The notes below the pieces were generated by a model. It was not told the origin of the DNA. It saw only the letters and a list, made by a program, of their open reading frames with translations, and made no database searches. From NCBI GenBank assembly GCA_024692905.1, contig JAILLY010000083.1, positions 1-64,000 of the forward strand: a stretch of DNA of 64,000 nucleotides. Direction: 5' to 3'. The translations under genes were made by a program, and so were the position numbers. This DNA is from Lachnospiraceae bacterium (lineage in GTDB: Bacteria; Bacillota; Clostridia; Lachnospirales; Lachnospiraceae). Positions 1-6,460 of the stretch are shown here, in pieces (position 1 is the first letter of the stretch; each line of letters begins with the position of its first letter).

Positions 1-105
1 ACTTATGCATGCCTAAATCTAAAGAAGTTAGCAAAGATGCTTCAAAGAAAGGGGATAATAGGACCGCCATATGATCAATTATCTGGTTGTCCGATGGCTG
101 CATGA
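1..105 (+). CDS. C-terminal end of a probable transposase (cut by window edge)
   Basis: Frame 1 is open from the first base to a TGA at 103-105 and encodes 34 residues containing ACLNLKKLAKML. An NLKKLA-type helix near the C terminus is typical of DDE transposases of the IS1182/IS4-like groups, where it follows the last catalytic region. The real gene lies mostly left of the window, so neither the catalytic residues nor the length can be judged. Two hairpins follow (132-158 and 176-205); the second is a plus-strand terminator that fits this gene. The family assignment rests on one short motif and is tentative; it could be another plus-strand protein ending here. Confidence 0.5.
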   Translation, partial: TYACLNLKKLAKMLQRKGIIGPPYDQLSGCPMAA

Positions 106-116
106 TGAAAAATCCT

Positions 117-158
117 TTTAAAGCAGAAAACGGGAGTGGAACTCGAAGTTCCACTCCC
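117..158 (-). terminator. Hairpin downstream of sufB, probable minus-strand terminator
   Basis: A perfect 12-bp stem (132-143 with 147-158) closes a 3-base loop. Read on the minus strand it is followed by GTTTTCTGCTTTT (131-119), a moderate U-rich tail. It lies 46 bases after the sufB stop and is the best candidate for ending the suf transcript. It might instead be part of the end of the adjacent transposable element. Confidence 0.5.
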
Positions 159-175
159 ACTTTGTCTACAGTCTG

Positions 176-205
176 ACAGGAGGCGCCATGCGCCTCCTGT
201 TTTTT
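176..205 (+). terminator. Rho-independent terminator, plus strand
   Basis: An 11-bp perfect GC-rich stem (176-186 with 190-200), a 3-base loop, then a run of T on the plus strand that overlaps the sufB stop codon. The T run is only on the plus side, so it serves the plus-strand transposase-like gene arriving from the left edge. Confidence 0.75.
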
Positions 206-1130
206 ATTTAAGAAATCCGTTTATTATCTGCTCTTCCGCCTCTTCCTCGGTAAGTCCCAGAGTCATGAGCTTTATGATCTGGTCTCCGGCTATCTTGCCT
301 ATCGCAGCTTCGTGTACCAGGGCCGCATCAACATCATTTGCTTCAAGCCCCGGCACGGCAAGTATCCTTCCTTCGTCCATGATTATCGCATCACACTCGG
401 TGTGCCCCGAACACGGGGCGTTTCCGGTAATGACCGCGTCAAATTTCTGATAAGACTTATCCCTTGCGACCGACCTTGATACGACATCGGCATTCGATCC
501 TTCACCGTTTAAGTTAACGACATATGTACTTACGGCATTCTGGTCTCCGTGCGTCATGAGCCTCTCCCTGACGGCGAGCCCCGCGCCTGCCTTGAGTTCT
601 GCCTTTGTCACACGGTCGGTATCATCCACGCCCTTTATCTGGACCATCTCCATCTCGGCATGACTGTCTTCTTCCATAAATACCTCGGTAACTGGGTTTA
701 ATATCCTCTTGCCCGTACCCGTTCCCGAGCCGTAATGCTTCTCGACATATTTGATCCTTGCCCCTTTGCCGACAAAGAACCGGTGTACACCGTCATGCTG
801 CGAATCGCCGCTTCCGCAGTTATCGATGCCGCATCCCGCAACGATGAGCACATCGGATCCTTCACCTATATAGAAATCATTATATACCGTCTCCTTAAGT
901 CCGGTCTGAGTCATCACGACAGGTATATGAACGCTCTCATGTACGGTGCCGGGCTTTATCTTTATCGTGAGTCCCGCACCGTCTTCCCTCGGTATTATCT
1001 CTATGTTGCCGGTGGAAGCCCTTCCCGCGGATGCTCCGTTGACACGTATGTTATATGCACCTTCCGGAACCTCATGAAGTCCGGCGACCTCATTTAATAT
1101 CCTCTTCTGTATCTCATCCATGTTAAGCAT
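204..1130 (-). CDS. sufB: SufB/SufD-family Fe-S cluster scaffold protein
   Basis: Scaffold subunit of a SUF-type iron-sulfur assembly complex; it pairs with the ATPase encoded just upstream. The protein has about 308 residues, much shorter than classical SufB (about 470-495) and SufD (about 420), but has the right-handed beta-helix style of the family and a C-terminal VHEAAIG motif matching the conserved HEA region. An in-frame ATG at 1136 sits only one base from the GGAGGTG ribosome site, so the ATG at 1130, with a 7-base spacer and a TGATG overlap with the sufC stop, is the better start. No second SufBD paralogue, SufS or SufU is nearby, so this is the two-gene 'minimal' sufCB arrangement known from anaerobic Firmicutes and archaea. 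Confidence 0.85.
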   Translation of the reverse strand: MLNMDEIQKRILNEVAGLHEVPEGAYNIRVNGASAGRASTGNIEIIPREDGAGLTIKIKPGTVHESVHIPVVMTQTGLKETVYNDFYIGEGSDVLIVAGCGIDNCGSGDSQHDGVHRFFVGKGARIKYVEKHYGSGTGTGKRILNPVTEVFMEEDSHAEMEMVQIKGVDDTDRVTKAELKAGAGLAVRERLMTHGDQNAVSTYVVNLNGEGSNADVVSRSVARDKSYQKFDAVITGNAPCSGHTECDAIIMDEGRILAVPGLEANDVDAALVHEAAIGKIAGDQIIKLMTLGLTEEEAEEQIINGFLK

Positions 1131-1891
1131 CAGCATTCACCTCCCTTCCCGACGGCGGCAGGTGTCCTTAATGCCTCGCACTCCCTGACTGCCGAAGGTG
1201 TGCTTATGAGTCCCGGCAGGATCTCATCGCGCGGTCCCTTTGAAGCAATGCTTCCGTCCTTTATCACTATTATCTCGTCCGCGATCTCAAGTATGCGTTC
1301 CTGATGCGAGATGATAAGTATCGAACTTCCCTTTATATCCCTGCGCATCCCTTCAAACACCTCGATCAGGTTTTTGAAGCTCCAAAGATCGATCCCGGCC
1401 TCGGGTTCGTCGAAGATCGCAAGCGACGGTGCCTTTGCAAGTATGGTCGCTATCTCTATCCTCTTAAGTTCACCTCCGGAAAGGCTGGAATCCACCTCAC
1501 GTTTAACGTAATCCCTTGCACACAGCCCGACCGCCGACAGGTATCCGCAGGCGTCGGATATCGTTATCGAGCGCCCCGTTGCGAGCCTTATAAGATCGAA
1601 GACCTCAATCCCTTTAAACCGTACCGGCTGCTGGAACGCAAATCCGATACCCGCTTTTGCACGTTCCGTCACCGACGTTTCCGTGATGTCCTTTCCGTTA
1701 AAGATTATCGATCCCTTGTCGGGTTTCTCGATACCGGCGATCAGCCTTGCAAGGGTTGACTTTCCCCCTCCGTTCGGGCCCGTGACCACCACAAGCTTAT
1801 CATCGGGCACAGTCACGGAGACGTCCCTTATTATCTCCTTCTGTCCGCCATCGGCTTCAACTCCGAAGGATATATTGTGTAATTCAAGCAT
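1130..1891 (-). CDS. sufC: SufC-type ABC ATPase for Fe-S assembly
   Basis: Cytosolic ATPase that drives Fe-S cluster assembly on the SufB scaffold. About 253 residues, normal for SufC. It shows Walker A (GPNGGGKST), the ABC signature (LSGGE), Walker B with the DEPEAGID loop, and the ISHQ switch histidine. The ORF can be extended 26 codons upstream to 1969, but that part runs through a 26-bp promoter palindrome and has no ribosome site. The start at 1891 (MLELHNISF) follows AAAGGA. The gene is translationally coupled to sufB by a one-base overlap. Confidence 0.9.
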   Translation of the reverse strand: MLELHNISFGVEADGGQKEIIRDVSVTVPDDKLVVVTGPNGGGKSTLARLIAGIEKPDKGSIIFNGKDITETSVTERAKAGIGFAFQQPVRFKGIEVFDLIRLATGRSITISDACGYLSAVGLCARDYVKREVDSSLSGGELKRIEIATILAKAPSLAIFDEPEAGIDLWSFKNLIEVFEGMRRDIKGSSILIISHQERILEIADEIIVIKDGSIASKGPRDEILPGLISTPSAVRECEALRTPAAVGKGGEC

Positions 1892-1948
1892 TATACATTG
1901 ATTCCTTTCCGCATATGGGCAGTTTGCCCGTTTGCTGTGATAGGCTCC

Positions 1949-1974
1949 CTCATATGAAGGACCCTTCATATGAG
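1949..1974 (-). promoter_or_regulatory. 26-bp perfect dyad over the sufCB start of transcription
   Basis: Two 12-base arms (1949-1960 and 1963-1974, CTCATATGAAGG and its reverse complement) are separated by two bases. The dyad begins inside the probable -10 box and covers the expected start of transcription, the position of a repressor operator. It does not resemble the published IscR or Fur boxes closely. An RNA hairpin is less likely because transcription would begin near its centre. Confidence 0.6.
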
Positions 1975-2002
1975 TATACCACTCTTAACACCATAAAACC
2001 AA
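1973..2002 (-). promoter_or_regulatory. Probable sigma-A promoter of sufCB
   Basis: On the minus strand, TTGGTT (2002-1997), an 18-base spacer and TATACT (1978-1973). The -35 box is weak and the -10 box is good. It lies between the fliW terminator and sufC. Confidence 0.5.
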
Positions 2003-2012
2003 GAAGGAGTAT

Positions 2013-2047
2013 AAAAAAACTTCCCATCCCGTATCCCGGGATGGGAA
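2013..2047 (-). terminator. Terminator after fliW
   Basis: An 11-bp perfect stem (2021-2031 with 2037-2047), a 5-base loop, then seven U on the minus strand (complement of 2013-2019). It lies 36 bases after the fliW stop and separates fliW from sufCB. Confidence 0.9.
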
Positions 2048-2083
2048 ATCTTTAAGGTACACACATCAGAAGATCATGTACGG

Positions 2084-2527
2084 TTATTTTTTAAGCTTAT
2101 CATAGATGGGATACTTAACATCGTATTCCTCATTCTCAACAACCGACTGAACACCCTTCTTCGTATCGGCATTTATAACGATGGGTGCATTCAGATTGAC
2201 CGTCATCTTGGTAACATCAGCCGGGATGGTCATCGTTACGAGCAGAAGCACGTTATCTTCCGTAAGCTTTCCGATCGTGCTTTCGATATCCTCGGTGAAC
2301 TTGGGAGAATATCCGTCCTGAACGACAAGTGCCGGTACAACAGGCATCGCAAAAGCAGGCTCATCAAGCGAAACAAGGAAGTTCATTCCACCTGCGGTGT
2401 TCTTCTCGTTATCATACATAAGTGTAAACTTCTTGAGTTCCGGGAACCCGAGTATACCTTCCGGGAATTCGATGATCTTATCTTCGCCGACATCAATAGA
2501 ACCGAATAACTTAGTTGAAACCTGCAT
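2084..2527 (-). CDS. fliW: Flagellar assembly factor FliW
   Basis: FliW binds newly made flagellin and, when freed, inhibits the translational repressor CsrA, matching flagellin synthesis to export. The 147-residue product has the family's IIEFPEGILGFPELKKF opening and the late NLNAPIVIN motif. The ATG at 2527 follows AAAGGAGAGGG, so the 10-codon upstream extension is rejected. In most Firmicutes fliW is followed by csrA; here it is followed by a terminator, and no csrA is in the window. It lies 30 bases after the phosphoribosyltransferase gene and probably shares its promoter. Its presence says the organism makes, or once made, flagella. Confidence 0.92.
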   Translation of the reverse strand: MQVSTKLFGSIDVGEDKIIEFPEGILGFPELKKFTLMYDNEKNTAGGMNFLVSLDEPAFAMPVVPALVVQDGYSPKFTEDIESTIGKLTEDNVLLLVTMTIPADVTKMTVNLNAPIVINADTKKGVQSVVENEEYDVKYPIYDKLKK

Positions 2528-2557
2528 AATCCCTCTCCTTTCGTAATACCAATACAT

Positions 2558-3196
2558 TTACAGTGTCGAATAACCGAATCCGTTACAGATCGCATCCACA
2601 GGTGTTCCCGCTTCACACAACGGACAGTTTGACGGCTTATAACTGATATAATCGGGAAGATCCCTCGTCGAATAAAGAGATCTTATCTGGAAGCCCTCGA
2701 TCTGAGTTGCAACCGTAAATATAGCCGAAATACCAACCACCTGGCCGCCGTAAAACCTGACCGATCCCACAGCGCTCCTCAAGGTATCACCTGTCGTAGC
2801 AGTATCGATAAGAATAAGCACTTTCTTGGCCCTTATCATATGCTGATTGTTCTCACGGAACATCATCTGGCCGCTCACATTGTATTCCGGGCTGGTGATG
2901 TACATGGTCTGATGACGGTTTGCCGAGATGATCCCGGCCTTCGTAAGCTTGTTTGCAAGGTACGAACCGACTACCTCCATGCCGTTTAAGCATAAGATGG
3001 TATCGATGACATCAGATGAAAGATACATCTCCGCCAGTTCCTCACCGGTAGCTCTCGCCTCACGCTGGCGTGACTTCATATCGGTAAGATCCATGTAATA
3101 GTTTACATGTGAGTTGGGCGTAATGAAGTGCCCCGGGATATATCGGAGCACAACATCCTTGTTCTTGGCGTAATCAATCTTCTTGTAGTCCTGCAT
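2558..3196 (-). CDS. Type I phosphoribosyltransferase (orotate PRTase-like)
   Basis: The PRPP-binding loop is recognisable as VLILIDTATTGDTL, with DTATTGDT replacing the usual DDvxTTG of orotate phosphoribosyltransferase. The 212-residue protein ends in a CPLC-x14-C region (about residues 191-210) that could bind a metal and is not part of standard PyrE. Homologues are usually named orotate phosphoribosyltransferase, but no pyrimidine genes are nearby, so the substrate is uncertain. Start: ATG at 3196 after a run of seven G and AG. It precedes fliW and has its own promoter at 3260-3289. Confidence 0.7.
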   Translation of the reverse strand: MQDYKKIDYAKNKDVVLRYIPGHFITPNSHVNYYMDLTDMKSRQREARATGEELAEMYLSSDVIDTILCLNGMEVVGSYLANKLTKAGIISANRHQTMYITSPEYNVSGQMMFRENNQHMIRAKKVLILIDTATTGDTLRSAVGSVRFYGGQVVGISAIFTVATQIEGFQIRSLYSTRDLPDYISYKPSNCPLCEAGTPVDAICNGFGYSTL

Positions 3197-3259
3197 ACTC
3201 CCCCCCCTAAACGATTATTTGTATACGCATTTTATGTACAACTGCGCTTTACGGAAATA

Positions 3260-3289
3260 AGTATAACACAATTATGGGGAAATGCACAA
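3260..3289 (-). promoter_or_regulatory. Probable promoter of the phosphoribosyltransferase-fliW pair
   Basis: Minus strand: TTGTGC (3289-3284), 18-base spacer, TATACT (3265-3260), about 60 bases before the start codon. Both boxes are reasonable sigma-A matches. Confidence 0.55.
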
Positions 3290-3303
3290 ATTTTTTGACT
3301 TTT

Positions 3304-3966
3304 TTATATTTTTTTGTACAATTTCTCACGTTTTAACCTGGATTTTGGAAGAATGAGATATTCGCAGCCGGCGTTTTGCGCTGCCAGCCCGTCCCGTGAC
3401 ATGCGGTCTCCCACCATAATGATATCCGCAGGGGTAAGTGAATGGTCGCTCATTATAAGATTAAGCCCCTTCGGGCTTGGCTTGAGCTCATTAAGCCTCT
3501 CATCCGTGGCAGCATACATTCCGTCTGCGCTCACCCCGAGCACTGCCGCCTTTTCTTCTATCGGATAGTCTGAAAATATGAAGACAGGGATATCCTTATC
3601 CCTTAATCCTTTGATGATATTAAGAAGGGTTACGTCCCTTGTATCATATACAGCCTTAAGCGGGCGTTTGTATATCCACTCTTCAACTATATCCTTTACA
3701 AGTCCGGGACTGCTGCCTGTAATGGCGGCAACATGGGCATACTGCTCATCCTCAAGCGATCCCGAGGCTTCAGATCCGGATATCCCGTCCCATTTTTCGC
3801 GCACTTCACGAAACTTCTTGACTATAAGCAGCTCCTTTAAACGCCAAAAATGGCACAGATAATAGCTAAAAAGCATCCATGCCATCTTAAGGCGCAGCCG
3901 GCGCTGATAGTAAAGAGTACCGTCAAGATCGAAAACGACTGCTTTGTATTCCGAAAGTTTCTTCAT
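3304..3966 (-). CDS. HAD-family phosphatase next to UbiA prenyltransferase
   Basis: A 220-residue haloacid dehalogenase-superfamily hydrolase. Motif I is DLDGT near the N terminus, motif II lies in FIFSDYP, the lysine is in LKPSPKGL and motif III is VGDRMSRDG. The ATG at 3966 follows AAAGGGG; the upstream extension to 4047 runs into the previous gene and lacks a ribosome site. It lies 10 bases after the UbiA-type gene. In mycobacteria a prenyl-phosphoribosyl synthase of the same UbiA subgroup is paired with a separate phosphatase, so this enzyme may remove the 5-phosphate from the lipid-linked sugar phosphate; that is inference. Confidence 0.8.
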   Translation of the reverse strand: MKKLSEYKAVVFDLDGTLYYQRRLRLKMAWMLFSYYLCHFWRLKELLIVKKFREVREKWDGISGSEASGSLEDEQYAHVAAITGSSPGLVKDIVEEWIYKRPLKAVYDTRDVTLLNIIKGLRDKDIPVFIFSDYPIEEKAAVLGVSADGMYAATDERLNELKPSPKGLNLIMSDHSLTPADIIMVGDRMSRDGLAAQNAGCEYLILPKSRLKREKLYKKI

Positions 3967-3976
3967 ATATACCCCT

Positions 3977-4906
3977 TTATTGAGCAGGCAGAAGGAAAGG
4001 ATCCATCCAGAAGTTAAGGAAATCAAGATCCACGAACGTAAGTGCAACGAGTACCACGCACATAAATGCTATATAAAGAAGAAGCTTCTTTTCCCTATAG
4101 AGCTTCTCGGGTTTCTGGACCGCGGAATCGGGCTTGAAGCTGATCCACAGATAGAAGCAGAACAGCCCGAAAACAAGCGGCATCGCAAGAAGGTATTCAA
4201 TACGGTATTTCACCATGAAAATGCCGATGAAGAAAGTGGCCGTCATTGCGTAAAAGAAGGTCGAAACAAGGAGTGAATTCTCGCTGTAATGCTTAAATGA
4301 CTTACGATAAAGTCCCGCCCTCTCGGGATCTCCTATCATCCTGTATTCGGCAAACCTCTTGGTAGCCATAAGGAAGGCTCCGGCAAACCAGTAGCCGATC
4401 AGTATCGAACTGGGCGGCTGGAACTCCGGAGTGATGATGAACCATCCGATAAGAAGCCTTATCATGTTGTTGACGGATTCACTTAAAACATCAAGATAAG
4501 GGATATCCTTGGTCCTCACCGGCTTGACGTTATAGAGCACACCCATTATAAGGAGCCATATCTCCATAAAAAGGAACGGCCTGTTTATCGGGATCGCAAG
4601 ACCTATGCCTATCACTATGCAGATGGCATATTCGAGCATGACGAGCGAAAACTTCATATTCTCGGATACGACCGGCCTGTTCTTCTTGGTCGGATGGAAC
4701 CTGTCAAACTCGGCGTCAAGCCATTCGTTTATAACGTAATTGGCAGATGCTATAAAACAAGTGGAAAAGAACCCGAGTATAAACTTCCATATGTATTCGA
4801 CCGAAAAAGTAACATCGCACAGGAGCACGGCTATGACTATGCCGGGCAGTATGAAGGCATTCTTGACCCAGTGATCGGGCCTGGCTATCTTTATATATTT
4901 CTTCAT
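3977..4906 (-). CDS. UbiA-family prenyltransferase, decaprenyl-phosphate phosphoribosyltransferase-like
   Basis: A 309-residue polytopic membrane protein. The first Asp-rich motif is NEWLDAEFD (N60, D64, D68). The second conserved region reads ATKRFAEY...SFKHYSE, which matches the KR-AE...YS block of the subgroup that transfers phosphoribose from PRPP to polyprenyl phosphate (mycobacterial Rv3806c type), not the quinone or heme branches. It would act in the membrane and make a lipid-linked pentose phosphate for a surface glycan. It is the penultimate gene of the priA-rpe cluster, two bases after rpe and followed by a HAD phosphatase. The substrate is inferred from the motif only. Confidence 0.75.
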   Translation of the reverse strand: MKKYIKIARPDHWVKNAFILPGIVIAVLLCDVTFSVEYIWKFILGFFSTCFIASANYVINEWLDAEFDRFHPTKKNRPVVSENMKFSLVMLEYAICIVIGIGLAIPINRPFLFMEIWLLIMGVLYNVKPVRTKDIPYLDVLSESVNNMIRLLIGWFIITPEFQPPSSILIGYWFAGAFLMATKRFAEYRMIGDPERAGLYRKSFKHYSENSLLVSTFFYAMTATFFIGIFMVKYRIEYLLAMPLVFGLFCFYLWISFKPDSAVQKPEKLYREKKLLLYIAFMCVVLVALTFVDLDFLNFWMDPFLLPAQ

Positions 4907-4908
4907 TA

Positions 4909-5580
4909 TCAGACCACATCCCCCTTATATTCGGCAAAATATTTCTTAAAGTAAGCTACATTATCCCTTATATCCCCGTTAAACACCGAGGAACCCATAA
5001 CGATAACATTCGCTCCCGCATCAAGGACGGTATCGACGTTATCCCGAGTTATCCCGCCGTCAACCTCTATATAACTTTCAAGCCCGCGCTCGTTTAACAT
5101 GGCGCGCAGCGCCGATATCTTCGCAGTGCATTTATTCATGTACTTCTGACCGCCGAACCCCGGTTCAACCGTCATTATAAGGAACAGATCGTATTCATCA
5201 AGGAACGGCTCGAGCACGGAGGTATCGGTTCCCGGCTTTATGGATATCCCGGCCTTACACCCGCATTCATGTATGAGTGCGGCGGCAGCGTTTATATCAT
5301 CGCATGCCTCATAATGAACCGTGATTATATCTGCTCCGACACGTGCAAACTCCCTTATATATCTCTCGGGACGCACTATCATTAAATGAACGTCTATGGG
5401 AGTATGTGTGATCTTCCTTACGGATTCCATGATGGGTATCCCAAAGGAGATATTGGGAACGAACATGCCGTCCATTACATCAACATGGAACATATCCGTC
5501 CCTGCGGCATCTGCCAGCCTCATATAATCGCCCAGGCAGGCAAAGTCAGCCGCCAGGATCGAAGGTGATAAAAGGATCAT
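4909..5580 (-). CDS. rpe: Ribulose-phosphate 3-epimerase
   Basis: Interconverts ribulose-5-phosphate and xylulose-5-phosphate in the pentose phosphate pathway. At 223 residues it is the usual length for this TIM barrel. Signature segments are LSPSILAADF at the N terminus, FHVDVMDGMFVPNISFG with metal-binding His and Asp, VEPGFGGQK and EVDGGI. The start is one base after the rsgA stop. Placement after rsgA is conserved across Firmicutes; in Bacillus the next gene is a thiamine gene, here it is a UbiA-type prenyltransferase. Confidence 0.95.
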   Translation of the reverse strand: MILLSPSILAADFACLGDYMRLADAAGTDMFHVDVMDGMFVPNISFGIPIMESVRKITHTPIDVHLMIVRPERYIREFARVGADIITVHYEACDDINAAAALIHECGCKAGISIKPGTDTSVLEPFLDEYDLFLIMTVEPGFGGQKYMNKCTAKISALRAMLNERGLESYIEVDGGITRDNVDTVLDAGANVIVMGSSVFNGDIRDNVAYFKKYFAEYKGDVV

Positions 5581-5581
5581 A

Positions 5582-6457
5582 TCAGTACCTCCTTGAGCTT
5601 TTTATCTCATTATATATCTGCACGTAGTTTTCGTATCTTTCGTTGTTTATGAGCCCTTCCTCCACTGCCTGCTTGACCGCGCAGCCGGGTTCATGCGTAT
5701 GGGAACACGGCTTGAACTTACATCCTTCATACGGTGTGAATTCGTTGTAATACGAAGCCAGTTCACCTTCGTCCTTTAACAGGACATCAAAAGAATAAAA
5801 ACCCGGGGTATCCATGATGAAGGTGCCGGATGAAATGGGTATGATCTCCGAATGCCTGGTGGTATGCTTACCCCGTGCGATCTTTTTGCTTATCGCCCCG
5901 GTCTGTACCTTCACGGAATCCTGAAGGCAGTTGACCAGCGATGATTTGCCGACACCCGAAGGCCCTGCAACGCAACTTAAGCGTCCCTTAAGCGCTTCCT
6001 TTAATTCGTCAATGCCTTTACCCTGTGACGCACAGGTAATGAAGGTCCTGCAGCCGCAGTCCTTATATATGGAGAGTACCCGGTTTACATCATCATCCGT
6101 GACCAGATCATCCTTATTAAAACATAAAACAACCGGGAGATCCTGAGCAAAGAACTGGAGAAGCAGCTTATCAAGCAGGATAAGATCGGGCCTCGGATCC
6201 GCAAGCGAGAATACGATAAGCGCCTGGTCCACATTGGCCGCCTCCGGCCTTATCAGCTCACTTGTCCTGGGAACAAGGGAAGATATACTGCCGGTCATCT
6301 CCTTATCATCAAGTATCCCGATATCCACGATATCGCCAACAAGTATCTTGCGGCCGTCCTTGCGGAATATGCCCCTTGCCCTGCATTCATACGTCCTGCC
6401 GTCATCACAGTATACGTAATAAAATCCGGCGATACCCTTGATGATCCTGCCTTGCAT
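5582..6457 (-). CDS. rsgA: Ribosome small-subunit biogenesis GTPase RsgA
   Basis: Circularly permuted GTPase that assists late 30S maturation. The 291-residue protein has an N-terminal OB fold, then G4 (FNKDD), G1 (GPSGVGKSS), G3 (DTPGF), and a C-terminal zinc region CKFKPCSHTHEPGC. Motif order 4-1-3 confirms the permutation. The ATG lies 3 bases after the prkC stop, with AAGGAA overlapping that stop. In Bacillus the neighbouring PrkC phosphorylates RsgA (CpgA), so the linkage may be functional as well as positional. Confidence 0.95.
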   Translation of the reverse strand: MQGRIIKGIAGFYYVYCDDGRTYECRARGIFRKDGRKILVGDIVDIGILDDKEMTGSISSLVPRTSELIRPEAANVDQALIVFSLADPRPDLILLDKLLLQFFAQDLPVVLCFNKDDLVTDDDVNRVLSIYKDCGCRTFITCASQGKGIDELKEALKGRLSCVAGPSGVGKSSLVNCLQDSVKVQTGAISKKIARGKHTTRHSEIIPISSGTFIMDTPGFYSFDVLLKDEGELASYYNEFTPYEGCKFKPCSHTHEPGCAVKQAVEEGLINNERYENYVQIYNEIKSSRRY

Positions 6458-6460
6458 ATG

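Noticed and set aside
1892-1969. N-terminal extension of SufC to 1969
   Set aside because: The added codons read through the promoter palindrome and have no ribosome site; SufC normally starts at the MLELHNISF segment.
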